Assembly (NCBI GenBank): GCA_022829145.1
Contig: CM040748.1
Coordinates: 30,394,501-30,458,500 of the forward strand
Direction: 5' to 3'
DNA length: 64,000 nucleotides
DNA from: Albula goreensis
Taxonomy: Eukaryota; Chordata; Actinopteri; Albuliformes; Albulidae
A program made the position numbers and the translations under genes. Positions 52,886 through 64,000 of this stretch are shown in pieces. The notes under the pieces were generated by a model. It was not told the origin of the DNA. It saw only the letters and a program-made list of their open reading frames with translations, and searched no databases. Each line of letters opens with the position of its first letter. The first letter of the stretch is position 1.

Positions 52886-53176
52886 TCAGACCACCTTCAA
52901 AACAGTAAAGACCACTGCAGCCAAACATACTTCCTGGTTTTACTAAGAAACACTAATTTAACAAAAGCAGTCATTGGTGATGTAGGAATTCATAGAACTA
53001 GTTGGAAAAGTAGCGTTCCTTCACTGACTCAATGATTTTCCAAATCATGTCATGGCGTGCGGGGCAGTTGTTTTAGAATGAAAGCATATTAACTTTTACG
53101 GTTTTTCACTGGCATGGCAACTTCCAGACTTAAAGCACAAGGGCTGAGTCAGGATGAGTTGAACGGCCTTTAAATG
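52886..53176. repeat. Interspersed repeat, copy B
   Basis: Collinear with 37565-37965: gcagccaaacatacttcctg, gaactagttggaaaagta, tttcactggcatgg and gtcaggatga...ggcctttaaa. It is shorter and diverged, and lies in KIF16B intronic DNA. Confidence 0.6.
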
Positions 53177-54689
53177 TCATGAGATCTGAATGCCTGGGTT
53201 TTCAGATTAGTACAGTGTGTGTGAGGTGTGGGGAGGCTGTTCTTTGTTACAGCAGGGGAGCCAGTCCCTGTAGCCTAGCCTAGCCAGGCCCACACTGCGT
53301 TACTGCAATGCGAAACGGGCCTAACCCAGAATCAATCGCCTCCGCTCTGAAAATTCCCATCGACTAAATGGTTTCCTACAATTTCCCCAGGCTCAATCAG
53401 TCACTCAACTGGACGACATCCTTCTGGAGGGAATCCATGTATGCACCTTATTCACTGCTCTTTTAGTGTGAAGACAAAAAGCTGGCCTAACTGCAAAAAA
53501 TAAATAAATACTGCACTGTTTTCCTTTGACATACAAGATGGATATCTCCGTAAGATGCCTGATTCACAGTCCATCAAAATGGCCTTTAGTCTGATCACTT
53601 CTTGCGGTCAGTCTGGTAGAATTATGATTTAGGATGTGAAATGCTATCTTGTTAGGATGTTGCACTAGCGACACACATTTGCATTGTCTTTGACAAATTA
53701 GGTAAATCATTTTCTTAGTATTAAAACATATGTCACCACATATCCTTTAGTTTAAAACTTCATTCCAAAGAGAAGTTCCAACTAGCAAATACCCACAAGC
53801 AAGGGCCTACCCGTTCCCTTGCTAAAATAACAGAAAATGGATAAAATCTATGAAAACCCTCATAGCCTCAGATAGAGAATGAGTGCCAAGAAATAAGGGT
53901 AAAGACCAAAGACAAATATAACTACCTGCCTACAAACCTGGAACATTATCAGTGGAAATGCTGTTTCACTTTCATCCAGGAAAAAATAATAAAAAAGAAC
54001 ACAGTTTACAAAAGGACAAAGTTCTTCACTGGCTACGACTTACCTTAAAGAAACCCTTCCTCCCACCGACACCACTGCTCTGACAGCTACCAACTGCGCA
54101 CTCAGTGGTTGGCCCACAATCATACACATGCCTTCTGGTGTTGCGCTACAGTTAAAGGCTCTGAGGGAACAGAGGCTAACTTTTACACCCCAGGAACCAT
54201 GGGTCAGATCATTAAAGCGGACCTCAGCCCCTAGGCCCCAGTGGCGTTCTCAGCAAAGCCACACTGTCAAAGCACATCTCGTTTCAGAAAACAACCCATC
54301 AGTTACCAGAACTAAATAAATAAAATAAATAAAGTTCTTCTAAACCAGAAGAAAAGAAAGCTATTCCTTAACATAGGCAATACAGTTATACAAGGAATAC
54401 AGAGCACTGTTGAGTACAGTTAAACAAATGGATAAATGAAAAAATTCAAACTGGACACTGGGGACCTCAGCTGAATCCTAACCCTAACTTGTTACGTAAA
54501 TACAGCTAACTAATTTGAAAACCCTCCACACAGGCCACAAATTACCTATGCTGTCATAAGGACAAAGCACTTTCAGCTGACAAACCTATAATTTCATAGC
54601 TATCCAGGAGAGGTCACAATGAGACTGATGAGTTTAACCGACTTACCCCCCTGTTTTCCCCCTGACAGGCTGAGCTAATTGGCTCATGG

Positions 54690-54785
54690 ACCTCCAGTTT
54701 GTAATAGGTAACACCACCGCTGGGACTCAAACCCCAACCACAGGAAGCACAGCCTCACCATGAACATGCGCCTTTCTCGGATCAC
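54690..54785 (-). mobile_element. Possible SINE head remnant, minus orientation
   Basis: ccgctgggactcaaaccccaaccacagg resembles the reversed B-box region of tRNA-derived SINEs (ctgggattcgaaccca). Flanking matches are weak, so this is a tentative call. Confidence 0.35.
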
Positions 54786-54941
54786 CGCTCCAAAGACCCT
54801 GGTCCCACCATTTTCTGCCAGCTCATTTCTTTTTGCTTATTTGTACCTTTTAGGAAACACAAAAATATCTCCAGATGAAAGAGGCTGTCTTCTCCAGCAC
54901 AACATCTTAGAAGTAAATGTTCATTCGATGCCACGTGGAGG

Positions 54942-54942
<1 letters not shown>

Positions 54943-54973
<31 letters not shown>
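54943..54973. repeat. 31-T run
   Basis: A homopolymer of 31 Ts. It could be the poly(A) tail of a minus-oriented retroposon, but no recognisable body follows at higher coordinates. Confidence 0.97.
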
Positions 54974-54975
<2 letters not shown>

Positions 54976-57247
54976 GAGTCTGAAAATAGCAAGGCAATTA
55001 ACATTGTTCTCACATCATCAGGAGTCACATTATACAAGCTATTTTACAAAAGCCAGTCCTGGAAAGGAAGGAAAGGGAAAAAATCTTATCAGTTAGGTGT
55101 TCACTTCAGCAATCTTCGTTAATTGCACTACATTGCCACTGACAGATTGAGATCAGCATCACTTAATGGAGGTAAAAGTAATCAAAGAACAAACTGCTTG
55201 AGGAGCGAAAAAAAAATATGGTGGACAATTGACACTACGTTGCACTTTTTATGCAATCGTCTCAGAAACCATCTTAGAATGAATACGCTTGTAAGCGTAT
55301 GTCTAAATGAGAGAGAGATTGAAAGGAAAGCATTCGAATTTGAAGACAAAGAAAAAAAGACACAAGAAATGCATTTAACTGCTCCCAAACCACAGACGCA
55401 AGATTATGAGTTTATGAAAGATGCTACCGAAAGGCCGCACTGAACAGGAAATAAATGACTAAAATAATGAAGAGAAATAAATGGAAGCACTGTGTTTATT
55501 AGCTACGCCTTTAAAACCATTTCATGGCAGATGAACACTGACCATGGAAAATGTCCCTCATTTATTTATACATCATATAAATATGAGAGATCAAAGGAAT
55601 GAAACAGTCTCTCATATAAACACTCATCTACAAAGGCCTGACCTTTACCAAAGCATTAGTCTCAATATAGAAACGGAGAAGGCTCTGTTATATTACCTAC
55701 GACACGGCCCGGAATTGATTTGAATGATCTTTGCTGCTACTGACATACTGTCAGGTGGGAGAAAAAAAGGAGGCTTTTTTCTAGGGAGGCTGACAATCCC
55801 GTCAATAGCCGAATGTCATTGTCACAGTCTACCTGCTATGGGACCATAAAAGGACTGCAGATGACCCAAGAGGGAGGATCTGTTACAGGCAGTGCCTTCG
55901 ACAGGCTCAAGCAAAGACAAAGCGATCAGGATTAGCCAAGAAATAATCTCAGGCCAAAGCTTGAATCGTACAGCAACCCTTTAACTGGTGGCTCAATACA
56001 GACATGATCAACTAAAATGTATGGTTCAATGACAAGGTTAAAAAGTTCTAGACATCGATAAAGCAAGCTCTGAATTGAGCCAAGAGTTGCTTCCATGGTA
56101 CATAGCACGTTAGCGGCTTTGGTTTTTAAGGCACAATGCTATATCTTTGGGCACAGTTATAAACAAGACAAGAGCAGAGGTACCCTTGGTGGCTGGATGA
56201 GCAAGTTTCAGACTTATTCATCGATTTCTTCCACTCCGTGAATCTCCTCATCGCCCTGTCGTACGCTGGATGGGCTAAGGCCATGATCCGAAGAACAGGC
56301 CTGCGTTCTGTCCCCCCCCACGCGCTGCACTGGACTCCGCATTCCCCCAGGTGAGGCAAACCAGTTCAAGCATCACAAAGTCATCTCAGTTCTCCCCACC
56401 TCAGTATCCCTCGTCTGCTGCCCTGCCTACGTTTCCTTCAAGCAAATCGGCCTGCCGCAGTAATCTTTTAATTTTTCTTTCATTACTATGCCCGGCACAA
56501 ATACACAGAGTGATTCTTGGGCACGGAACATGTGCTCACTGCCTCTTAAACTGCAACATTTATTTACAAAGCTTTTTTACCCTCCACTCAACTTCAATGG
56601 AACTGCTTAGCTGGAAAAAAAGAATAAAAAGCTTATGCAGGCGTTCAGAAACAATTAAGTAAATTAGACTGGCAAAACGCGCAAAAAAGCGTGTAGTCTG
56701 TGCTGGTTTATAGTCCCAGTGACTACATAACAGTTAATTGCATATTCCCTTTTATTGCATGGCATGCAGCTAGTCCCGTTTAAAATGCATTTTCTGTGGC
56801 AGTGTGTGTAAGATGAATGTGTGTAGTTTAAATGCATATTACGGTTAAGAACAAAATGTTACCTGGTCTCACACCGTTTTAGAAACCATTTTACAATGGG
56901 TCACTTCATGGTGCGGTCTATCTCTATAGTCACATTTTTTTTGTGCTGGAACATTTGAAGTAAACTGTTCTTTGATATGATTTTTTTAATAGAAAATTCT
57001 TCTAACCACTGGAGTTTCACAGTACATGTCTAAAACACCTCCAGTGCTAATGAAAGAAGAACAGTGCTCTTTTAGACTGTGAGGATGACAGAATAGAAGA
57101 TTAAGTAATGGTACCACATGCAATGTTTCATTGGGGTTTTTCAGTATTTTCAGATACTATTCCTTTCATAATATCACTCTGCTGTAAACAGAGATAGCAA
57201 ATCTGATATTATGCTTTGTCCTTATGTTTAAGCACATTCTACAGGTG

Positions 57248-57540
57248 TTATAGATTCTTTACAGCTAACTTTAGACAAGTATTCACACCCTGCTTAGTAA
57301 GAAGTAGTTTCCACCATATTACTCTGCTGTGAGTCTTGATTTTTCCCCCAGTATCATTTTGTTGGTGGAGAGATGAACAGCACCTATAGAATCTTGTTCT
57401 AGGGTTCTTTGTCCCCTCTTGGACGATTTCTGAAGAGATTTTGTTAGGTCTGTCACTCCTGGGAAGATTCACTACTGCTCCACACTTTCTCCATTTGAAA
57501 TATACGACTGACTGTTTGTTGGTGGAGCCCCAACACAACA
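57248..57540 (-). mobile_element. Tc1/mariner transposase relic
   Basis: A minus-strand frame contains WRKCGAVVNLPRSDRPNKIS, later EGTKNPRTRF and RVIWWKLLLTKQGVNTCLKL. These match the helix-turn-helix linker (GTVVNLPRSGRPTKIS) and the following part (VTKDPRTT... GRVPRRKPLLSKKN..ARL) of Tc1-like transposases. Only about 80 residues of roughly 340 are present. The N-terminal helices and the DDE catalytic domain are not seen and no terminal inverted repeats were found, so it is dead. It sits in KIF16B intronic DNA. Confidence 0.8.
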
Positions 57541-58299
57541 GAAACAGACCATAACAGTTTTTGTCTAAAATCCTTTTTTCTAGAAGTCTTCAGGAATTTA
57601 TTTTGGTCATACGTCTGTAGAACCTGTGTGCTGACAACTTCACTCCAGCGGTTAGGGGGTGAAGTTTGTCTGACATATTCTCGGCAGGACTGACCAAAAT
57701 CAGGCCTGAGTTCTTACCATAGTATTCAAACATCTAAACATCTAAACCTAATTATCAATTGAATTGGGTGGAGTTATTAATAACAGTTATATTACAGGGG
57801 GTGTGTGTGGGGGGTAACTTGTACATACCTGAAGATAGCATGTTGGATTACTCTGCAGAACAGCAGCATCAAAATCAGGGTCAAATACTTTTTCACTGTA
57901 CTGTGTGAAAGTATTCATTTTTAAATTTCATGTTTTTTTCCCCCATAAGTTACATGAAAGCACATTCAGTTGTGACTTAATTCACAAAAAAGTTGTGCAG
58001 AATCACAATCACCATAAGACTTGCACCTGACCCTAGAGTAGCTGGAATGTACTCTCCATCTGAAATGTAAACACAGCGCATGTCCACTGGAGTACCATGA
58101 ATACTTCATTACGCCCATAGGGATGCTTTTCTCACACAGTCAAACACAGAAGTATAGTGTTTTGCAAAAGACAATTAAACCATCCCAATTCTATATGACA
58201 GCCTTTAGAATTCTCCCTGACCCGGTGCAGGGTCCTCTTATATCCCCTGAAGTGATGTCAATGAGGTCAGGATCCTGTAAGGACATGGAGGGAGCGGGA

Positions 58300-58326
58300 G
58301 GGGGAGTTTGGGTTTGGGTTTGGGGT
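58300..58326. repeat. (GTTTGG)n short repeat
   Basis: Three to four units of gtttgg. Confidence 0.85.
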
Positions 58327-58408
58327 TGATGAAAACATGAGCATAGTCTCAAACGTCTGCCATTTCCGACTGGTGATAGATTCGCTGTCGCAAAGAAAGT
58401 GCGAAGTC

Positions 58409-58438
58409 AAAAGCAGCAGCGGCGGCGGCGGTGGCGGC
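58409..58438. repeat. (CGG)n-like repeat
   Basis: gcagcagcggcggcggcggt followed by ggcggc. No exon signal accompanies it. Confidence 0.85.
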
Positions 58439-61400
58439 ACTTTAAAAACGGGAATCTTCTGGGTTCAGGTCTGGTATCAACAGATGGGGAGCCACATCCC
58501 CTCGGGCGCAAACAAAACTACGCCTGTGAAAGCCTGTCACAATCCGGGGCAGCGGATGTCTCTCAGCCCCTGCAAATGCTAATCTGGCTCGTGAAAAGTG
58601 CAAAAGAAAAAAAAATTACACATATAAAGGAAATAAAAAAAAAAAAGATCTTATTCCGATTTTAAAATGACAGCGTACGACGATATCTCTCTGTAAAGGG
58701 CAGTAAAATTTGTCTGGCCCCCAGGACAGGGGTTTGGGAACAGTTCGCTCAAAGACATGGGTGACATTCAGCTAGCCATTGTGCGGGTCCCTTTAAGGCA
58801 CGGCCCAGATAAATTCTAGCTGCAGATTTGATAAACACAGTTGCTGCTGTCACGTATCGGGTTCCATTAAAGAGAAATGATACAAAGCAGAGAGGGGGGA
58901 GGAAAAAGCAGGCAAAACACATGAACATTTGGGCCATTTTTTGAAGGGTTTGTCAGACTGGCTCTGGCTGTGTCCTTAGCGAACACAACTCTCACGCTTA
59001 TAGGATGAATGAATACGAACAGGCTCTGGCAGTTTATGCTTTAAACGTTTTTGAGTTCATTTACGGACTTGGGCTGTTCTTACATGTACAGTCTTGTACA
59101 GATGGAGACTTGTGATTACCAGTATGCAATCAATCATAAAGCTCTCCAAATCGCATGGCCAGGCTTTGATAATACTTATACTGAAGCCTTAGGAAAACTA
59201 GTCCACATCAGAGAGTGGTGGTCCATAAGTAGTCCAGTGTGGTCTGAGAGTGCACCCCTTTGGATCAAGATTAAACTGACACACTGTGTCAGCAATAGGG
59301 ACACTGTGCTGGAGGATGTGTAATGTGTACTATGGCAATGTATTTTAAGTTGCTCTTTGAGCCTTACAGATCAAATTGCACCACAAATCCTGCGGTGCCA
59401 CTGGACACAGGTTTTATCCAGAGTTAGCTGAGGATGGAAATGGTTCTAATCATCTTCATTGGATCCCTGGCGTCATCACATCTGAAATCATGAGAAGAAT
59501 CAACTGCCCGTTGCTTTTTCCACAGAAAATAAATCCAAATATCCGGATTTACCTCACATCAGTTTATGAACCTGGTCAGGATCATAATGAGTCAAAACAG
59601 ATGAGTAAGCCTCAACTGGCTGAGTAACATTTCTGTCTGAAAAGATAATTAGGAAAAAATCAGTTTATGATCTGGTGGCCAGAGAGGTTTCCCAGCCATG
59701 TTTGTTTGAGGTAATGGCTTCATTGCTGCAGGTTTAATCTTGGAAGTCACTGCATTATTTAAAACCAATATTAAGGACACTACAACTTTAAGTGCCAACA
59801 CAATTACATAATAATAATAATATTGAAGGAAACAGTTCATTAAACCACAAATGGCAAGGTTAAACAGATCTAAACTAAATCTGCAGCGCAATAATTGGAC
59901 TCATTGCAATACAAATCATCACATTCATTTTGTATGTTACATTTTATTTTCATCCTAATTCCTTTTATCGCTCTCCATCAGTGTGTATGACATCTGAAGG
60001 CAAACATCTGTATCAATCATAAGTATATTCATGTAATCAAAGGCAATGAAAATGTACGACAACTGTAGGTGTTCAACTTTAAACTATATTTTTTCACCTT
60101 CGTTGACTAGAAGTCAAATCAAACGCAAACATGTTGTAAATGTTCAAATTATTGTCAGCGTGACCTGCACCAGAGAGCAAAACCATTAAACAGGCGTGTT
60201 TCATCAACCGTGTGTTGCTTGGCAGAATTCATTAAGTATTATGGAAGTATTATTGAGACTCAGTCTCAAGAGATGAGCCTTTGATCACAGCCTGCTGTGC
60301 GGAATATTCCGGAAGAGTGAATCACCATGGAGGAACAGGAGGTTCGAGTGTGCTTCATTGCTACTTAGACCATGAGTGTTATCCATCTTTTCTGATACCC
60401 CTCTCAACCCTTGGATTTGTTTTACAAAAGGGGATATGATGTCTTTCTTTTTCAGTGTCTGTAATATGCAGAAGTGGTATGCTCATTACCCAGACAGTCA
60501 GATCTTCAGAGACCTCTAGACACTTAAAACCTGTGGAGGGCACTCACTGCCACGCTAGAGACGTTGCAGGTTAGCTATCGGTCGGATTGGTAGAGAGCAG
60601 GAAGTGGAGGTGCGACATCCCTTCTTTCAGTAAAGTTTAAGTCACCCATTTGAATCATTTCCTTCACCTTAGACCAAACTTCCCAGAGTAAATGTGATTG
60701 GCTATACATGACTGGATGCACCGCTTAACAGTGGGTGGGTCTATTCCTGTGAACTGCTAAGCCTTGGCCAAGCTTCTACCAAAGAGGTACAGGCCTGGCA
60801 CAAGAGGCTATAGAAGAGCATGCCGACAACAGCAAAATAATTTAAAACTGGGTGACAGTTCTCATCAGATGGTTAACATTGCCAACCTAAATGTACAAAT
60901 GTTTGCTCATTGTATCTTTCAATATTGATCAGCATCCCAGTCACAGACTTGTCAAAAATTTGCATGGTGCAATTGCCCTATCAATCAAACCATATAAAAA
61001 TGAACATGAATGTTTTTGTGTGTCTGGGTAAGTGAGATATGCTAGATGGGAAGGTCTACAGCAAGATCGTCACGGTTGCCTGTACGAGGGACCTTAATTC
61101 AATCAGTGTCTGTGAGATCCATGCCCACACCTTCAGAATCTTCACCTCCATCCATCCTGACGCTGGGCCAAGAGGCACACCTCTAACCTCCTGCTACATT
61201 TGTCAATTTATGATTTTAATAACGATGGGGAGGATAATATGAATCGGGAGGGAGTGGATGACGGTAGGCAGGCGTCCAAACCCCCCCACACCCCGCCCCC
61301 CTGGATCCTGCAGAAGGGAGATAACGTTCCATCGCTATCCCCGGAGGCGACACGTCTCATTCATTCTGAATTACAGGTAATGAGGCCCCGCGCCTGTCCA

Positions 61401-63345
61401 GGTCAATTCCGCTTACATCCGGCATCGCTCACGTGCACGGCTCCCTTTTATTTATGAGCCAGACCTGCCGTCTCCGCTAAACGCCTTATCTGGAGAGCCG
61501 GGGAAATACAGGGGTGCTGCTTCCCTCGGGCGACAGTGTGGAAACCCTGGTCCAGGAAACGCTTTTGTCACCACAAGGCAGCAGGTTTGAGTTTTAAGAA
61601 TTTGGAATTACCGCTGCACCCTGCAACGAAGGTTAATCTTTACATATTAAGCTGCGAGGCTGTGAACAAGCTGTTCAAACAGACAATTTTGTCAACAAAA
61701 TGTTACCCCCAATACAGGCGTTCCAAGTATTCTAAGGTAATCAAGGAAATGAAGGACATGCTTTTAGAACAGGAAAAAACTCAAAGGCTGCCCAAGTGCA
61801 AGGACAAACACGTGCGTATTTCAGTATATTCCTCTGTTATATGCATGCACGCATATGTAAAATAATAGGGACTTTTTTCTTTTCTATTAGAATCCCCATT
61901 GATTGCGCAAAGGGATCCGTGGAGAAACAGCATAATGAAGGTCAACAATCAGGGTCTTGTTCGTTTCAGATTAATTTATTTTGCACCATTTGTGTTTCCA
62001 AAAACAGCATGTTTGTGTTTGTGTTGAAGTGGAATGTGCCTCAGAGTGGAGGTAAGGGCAGAAGGATACACCAAGGACTAGCCAAGGCTTTGGTCAGCTA
62101 ATGGGAAGGGGTTTGTGAATGTGTTTTTGGGCGGCTTAACCAACCAGCGGTCCAGAATCGGCAAGGGGCTTGAGGATTTTGGGGCCCAGAATGGCGTTTT
62201 GTGAGAGGGGGCGATTGTTTTTCCAGTCAGTGACCATGATGCTACCTGCCGCGGGAGCTAATAGGGGCGCTCGTTTAATGCCCCTGGATTACGGAGGTGC
62301 GAGCCTTGGTGATTAACTTACCTGCGTGAGCCAAGCCTTGTGTGCCAGGCTTACACCTCTGTGCTATAAACCTGGCCAAAGTAATGCGACTCAAAGCTGA
62401 TAAACCCCCCCTGTGGCTTTTGGGGCGTAACCAATATTTTCTAACCAATCAGATTTAAAGAGAATGAGGCAATTCAAGCAGGCAACTGAAATATCAGCTA
62501 CACCAAAGGTCTAAACTGGTACCTTTCTGACCATTCTGAGTCTGACCACAGCCCATGATTGACACGACTCTGCCATGCTGTTCCAATATGGAAAGGCCAG
62601 AGAGACTGGATTTCAAATCTAGAGGGTGGGGACACTTTTTTCTATAGGGATTTACTATAGCCCTCCCCTGGTGTGTCTCTGCATTGTGCTGAAGGGGTTA
62701 ATGACATCCTACAGAGAATCCAAATGGCTTACCCTGCTTCCACAGGCTGTGCAGGTTTCAGTGCTACACTGATGATAGGGGAACACATTTCCTGAAGGCA
62801 TCCAAAGGTGATTAAAGGGCACTAGAGAATACAGGAGAGGAACACCTTTTGTTCCGAGGTTCATACCAGCATGGAGTGAACAAGGCGGGTCACCACATTA
62901 GCTGCAATACTAGATTTGCTTTAAAAGCTATATACAATGAATGGGTTAACTTGCTGTTCAGCAGTCATTGAAAAAGAAAAAAAAATCTACAAAATATGTC
63001 ATATTTACAAATGGGAATTTCGAATTTCGGTCCTCAAAGGGTGCCTTAAACGCAAACCTGTTTTCAAAAGATGGGGACTAGAGAGGCATTAGGCACACTA
63101 CTCAGGTCCTTCCACCTGACACCCTGTATTCAGCGGTATAATCTAAAGAGTGCCATCTCTTTCCCTCCCCCGTTTTCTGGAAGGCACTCAGGCCCACAGC
63201 CATATAATACCGCCCTCCATCAGCACCACAGTCATCTTTCAGTCCATTCGCTCTTACCCGGAACATTCCGCACCTGCACTCTGATCCAATCAGAACAATA
63301 ACTGGGACAATGGTGCTGCCACCTGAAAGGATTATGACACTCCAT

Positions 63346-63379
63346 AACAGAGAGAGAGAAGAGAGAGAGAGAGAGAGGG
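63346..63379. repeat. (GA)n microsatellite
   Basis: agagagagagaagagagaga continuing to gagagagg. Confidence 0.95.
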
Positions 63380-64000
63380 AAACAGCTGCCAGAGAAAACG
63401 AAGCCACTTTTTTGACCTTCAAAACTTCTGGAGTTGGGAGTTTTGGGGCAGGTGGGTGGGGGGGTGGGGGGGTGGTGTGGACTCTTACTAACTACCGTGT
63501 CACATGCGCAACAAACCATCGACACGCACAGCGCTAGTTAGCAGAGCTAGCGCCATCACTCCCCCTCTGGTTCATTTTCCTTCCCCTCTCTGTCGCCGTC
63601 CGGGTGATGAAGAGAGCTTGGAAGAAGCTCATTCAAGAGGACTATTAAAGGTGTGAAGGCCTATTTTCTCCCTCCCTACCCACCCCCGGTTTTTTTCTTT
63701 CTTTTTACACCCCGCTGTCTTGTGTGTCAAGTAAGGCTTGAGAATCCTTCATCTATCCTGGCCTGCAGGCTCCAGGATACAGCCCTGTCCGTTCTTAATG
63801 GAAACGAGGGAGACTTCTTTTCCCTGGCCTCCCCCCTTCTTTTAAAGGGAACAATGGCACCAGGAGTAGCCACTCTCGACGAAGCCATGCGGAGGGGCAT
63901 TCAATCACAACGGCGAAATGACCCGCTCTCCCCCTCCATTCCTCTCCATCGCCCGAGATCAAGCCGAAAAAGTCTGAAAGTTACAAGCCGGAGACATCAA

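Larger units (their letters stand above)
47460..64000 (-). other. kif16b: KIF16B upstream intron, running off the window
   Basis: Upstream of the penultimate exon, no further KIF16B coding exon was recognised up to the window edge. I looked for the earlier PX exon (a motif like WTVFRRYSRFREMHK). Contents: G-rich and polypurine tracts at 47.66-48.3 kb, a repeat copy at 52.9-53.2 kb, a 31-T run at 54.94 kb, a possible SINE at 54.7 kb, a Tc1 relic at 57.25 kb, GA and G-rich tracts at 63.35-63.48 kb, and GC-rich patches at 51.0-51.2, 58.3-58.6, 61.2-61.5 and 63.5-64 kb. Confidence 0.6.

Noticed and set aside
56126-56359. GC3-rich frames on both strands, with a CAG|gtgagg donor on the plus strand
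   Set aside because: No good acceptor on either strand and no recognisable protein; the coding bias appears on both strands equally.
1-64000. CRISPR array, rRNA, true tRNA gene, bacterial-type operon
   Set aside because: None present; the tRNA-like boxes all belong to SINEs, and the only regular repeat array is a minisatellite with no spacers.

Overview
This window reads as ray-finned fish (teleost-like) nuclear DNA. There are no long intron-free genes, and the sequence is AT-rich with many microsatellites. It also carries tRNA-derived SINEs with the tail typical of fish SINEs, a Tc1-like transposase relic and a solo LTR. Species cannot be set from the sequence alone.

The one host gene I can name is KIF16B (kinesin-3 with a C-terminal PX domain, also called SNX23), on the minus strand. 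Its last two coding exons are at 47376-47459 and 39737-39895. Together they encode the final 80 residues, which form the PI3P-binding half of the PX domain and the end of the protein. Both have clean splice sites in phase 0. The last intron is about 7.5 kb. The intron upstream of 47459 runs to the right edge of the window (at least 16.5 kb) with no further KIF16B exon that I recognise.

Layout: 1 to about 39 kb is gene-poor DNA downstream of KIF16B, with SINEs (3.8, 13.4, 29.3, 32.7 kb), a solo LTR (10.6-11.5 kb), a 28-copy 62-bp minisatellite with higher-order structure (22.8-24.5 kb), and some unproven exon-like islands. The stretch 38.6-39.6 kb is a GC-rich block just 3' of the KIF16B stop. 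From 39.9 to 64 kb lies KIF16B intronic DNA with a SINE, a LINE scrap, a Tc1 relic, G-rich and polypurine blocks, and several stretches that look like conserved regulatory elements.

No gene cluster, operon-like system, CRISPR array or RNA gene was found. The non-coding claims (enhancers, hairpin, extra exons) are inferences that need alignment or RNA data. Most open reading frames here are chance products of low-complexity or non-coding DNA.
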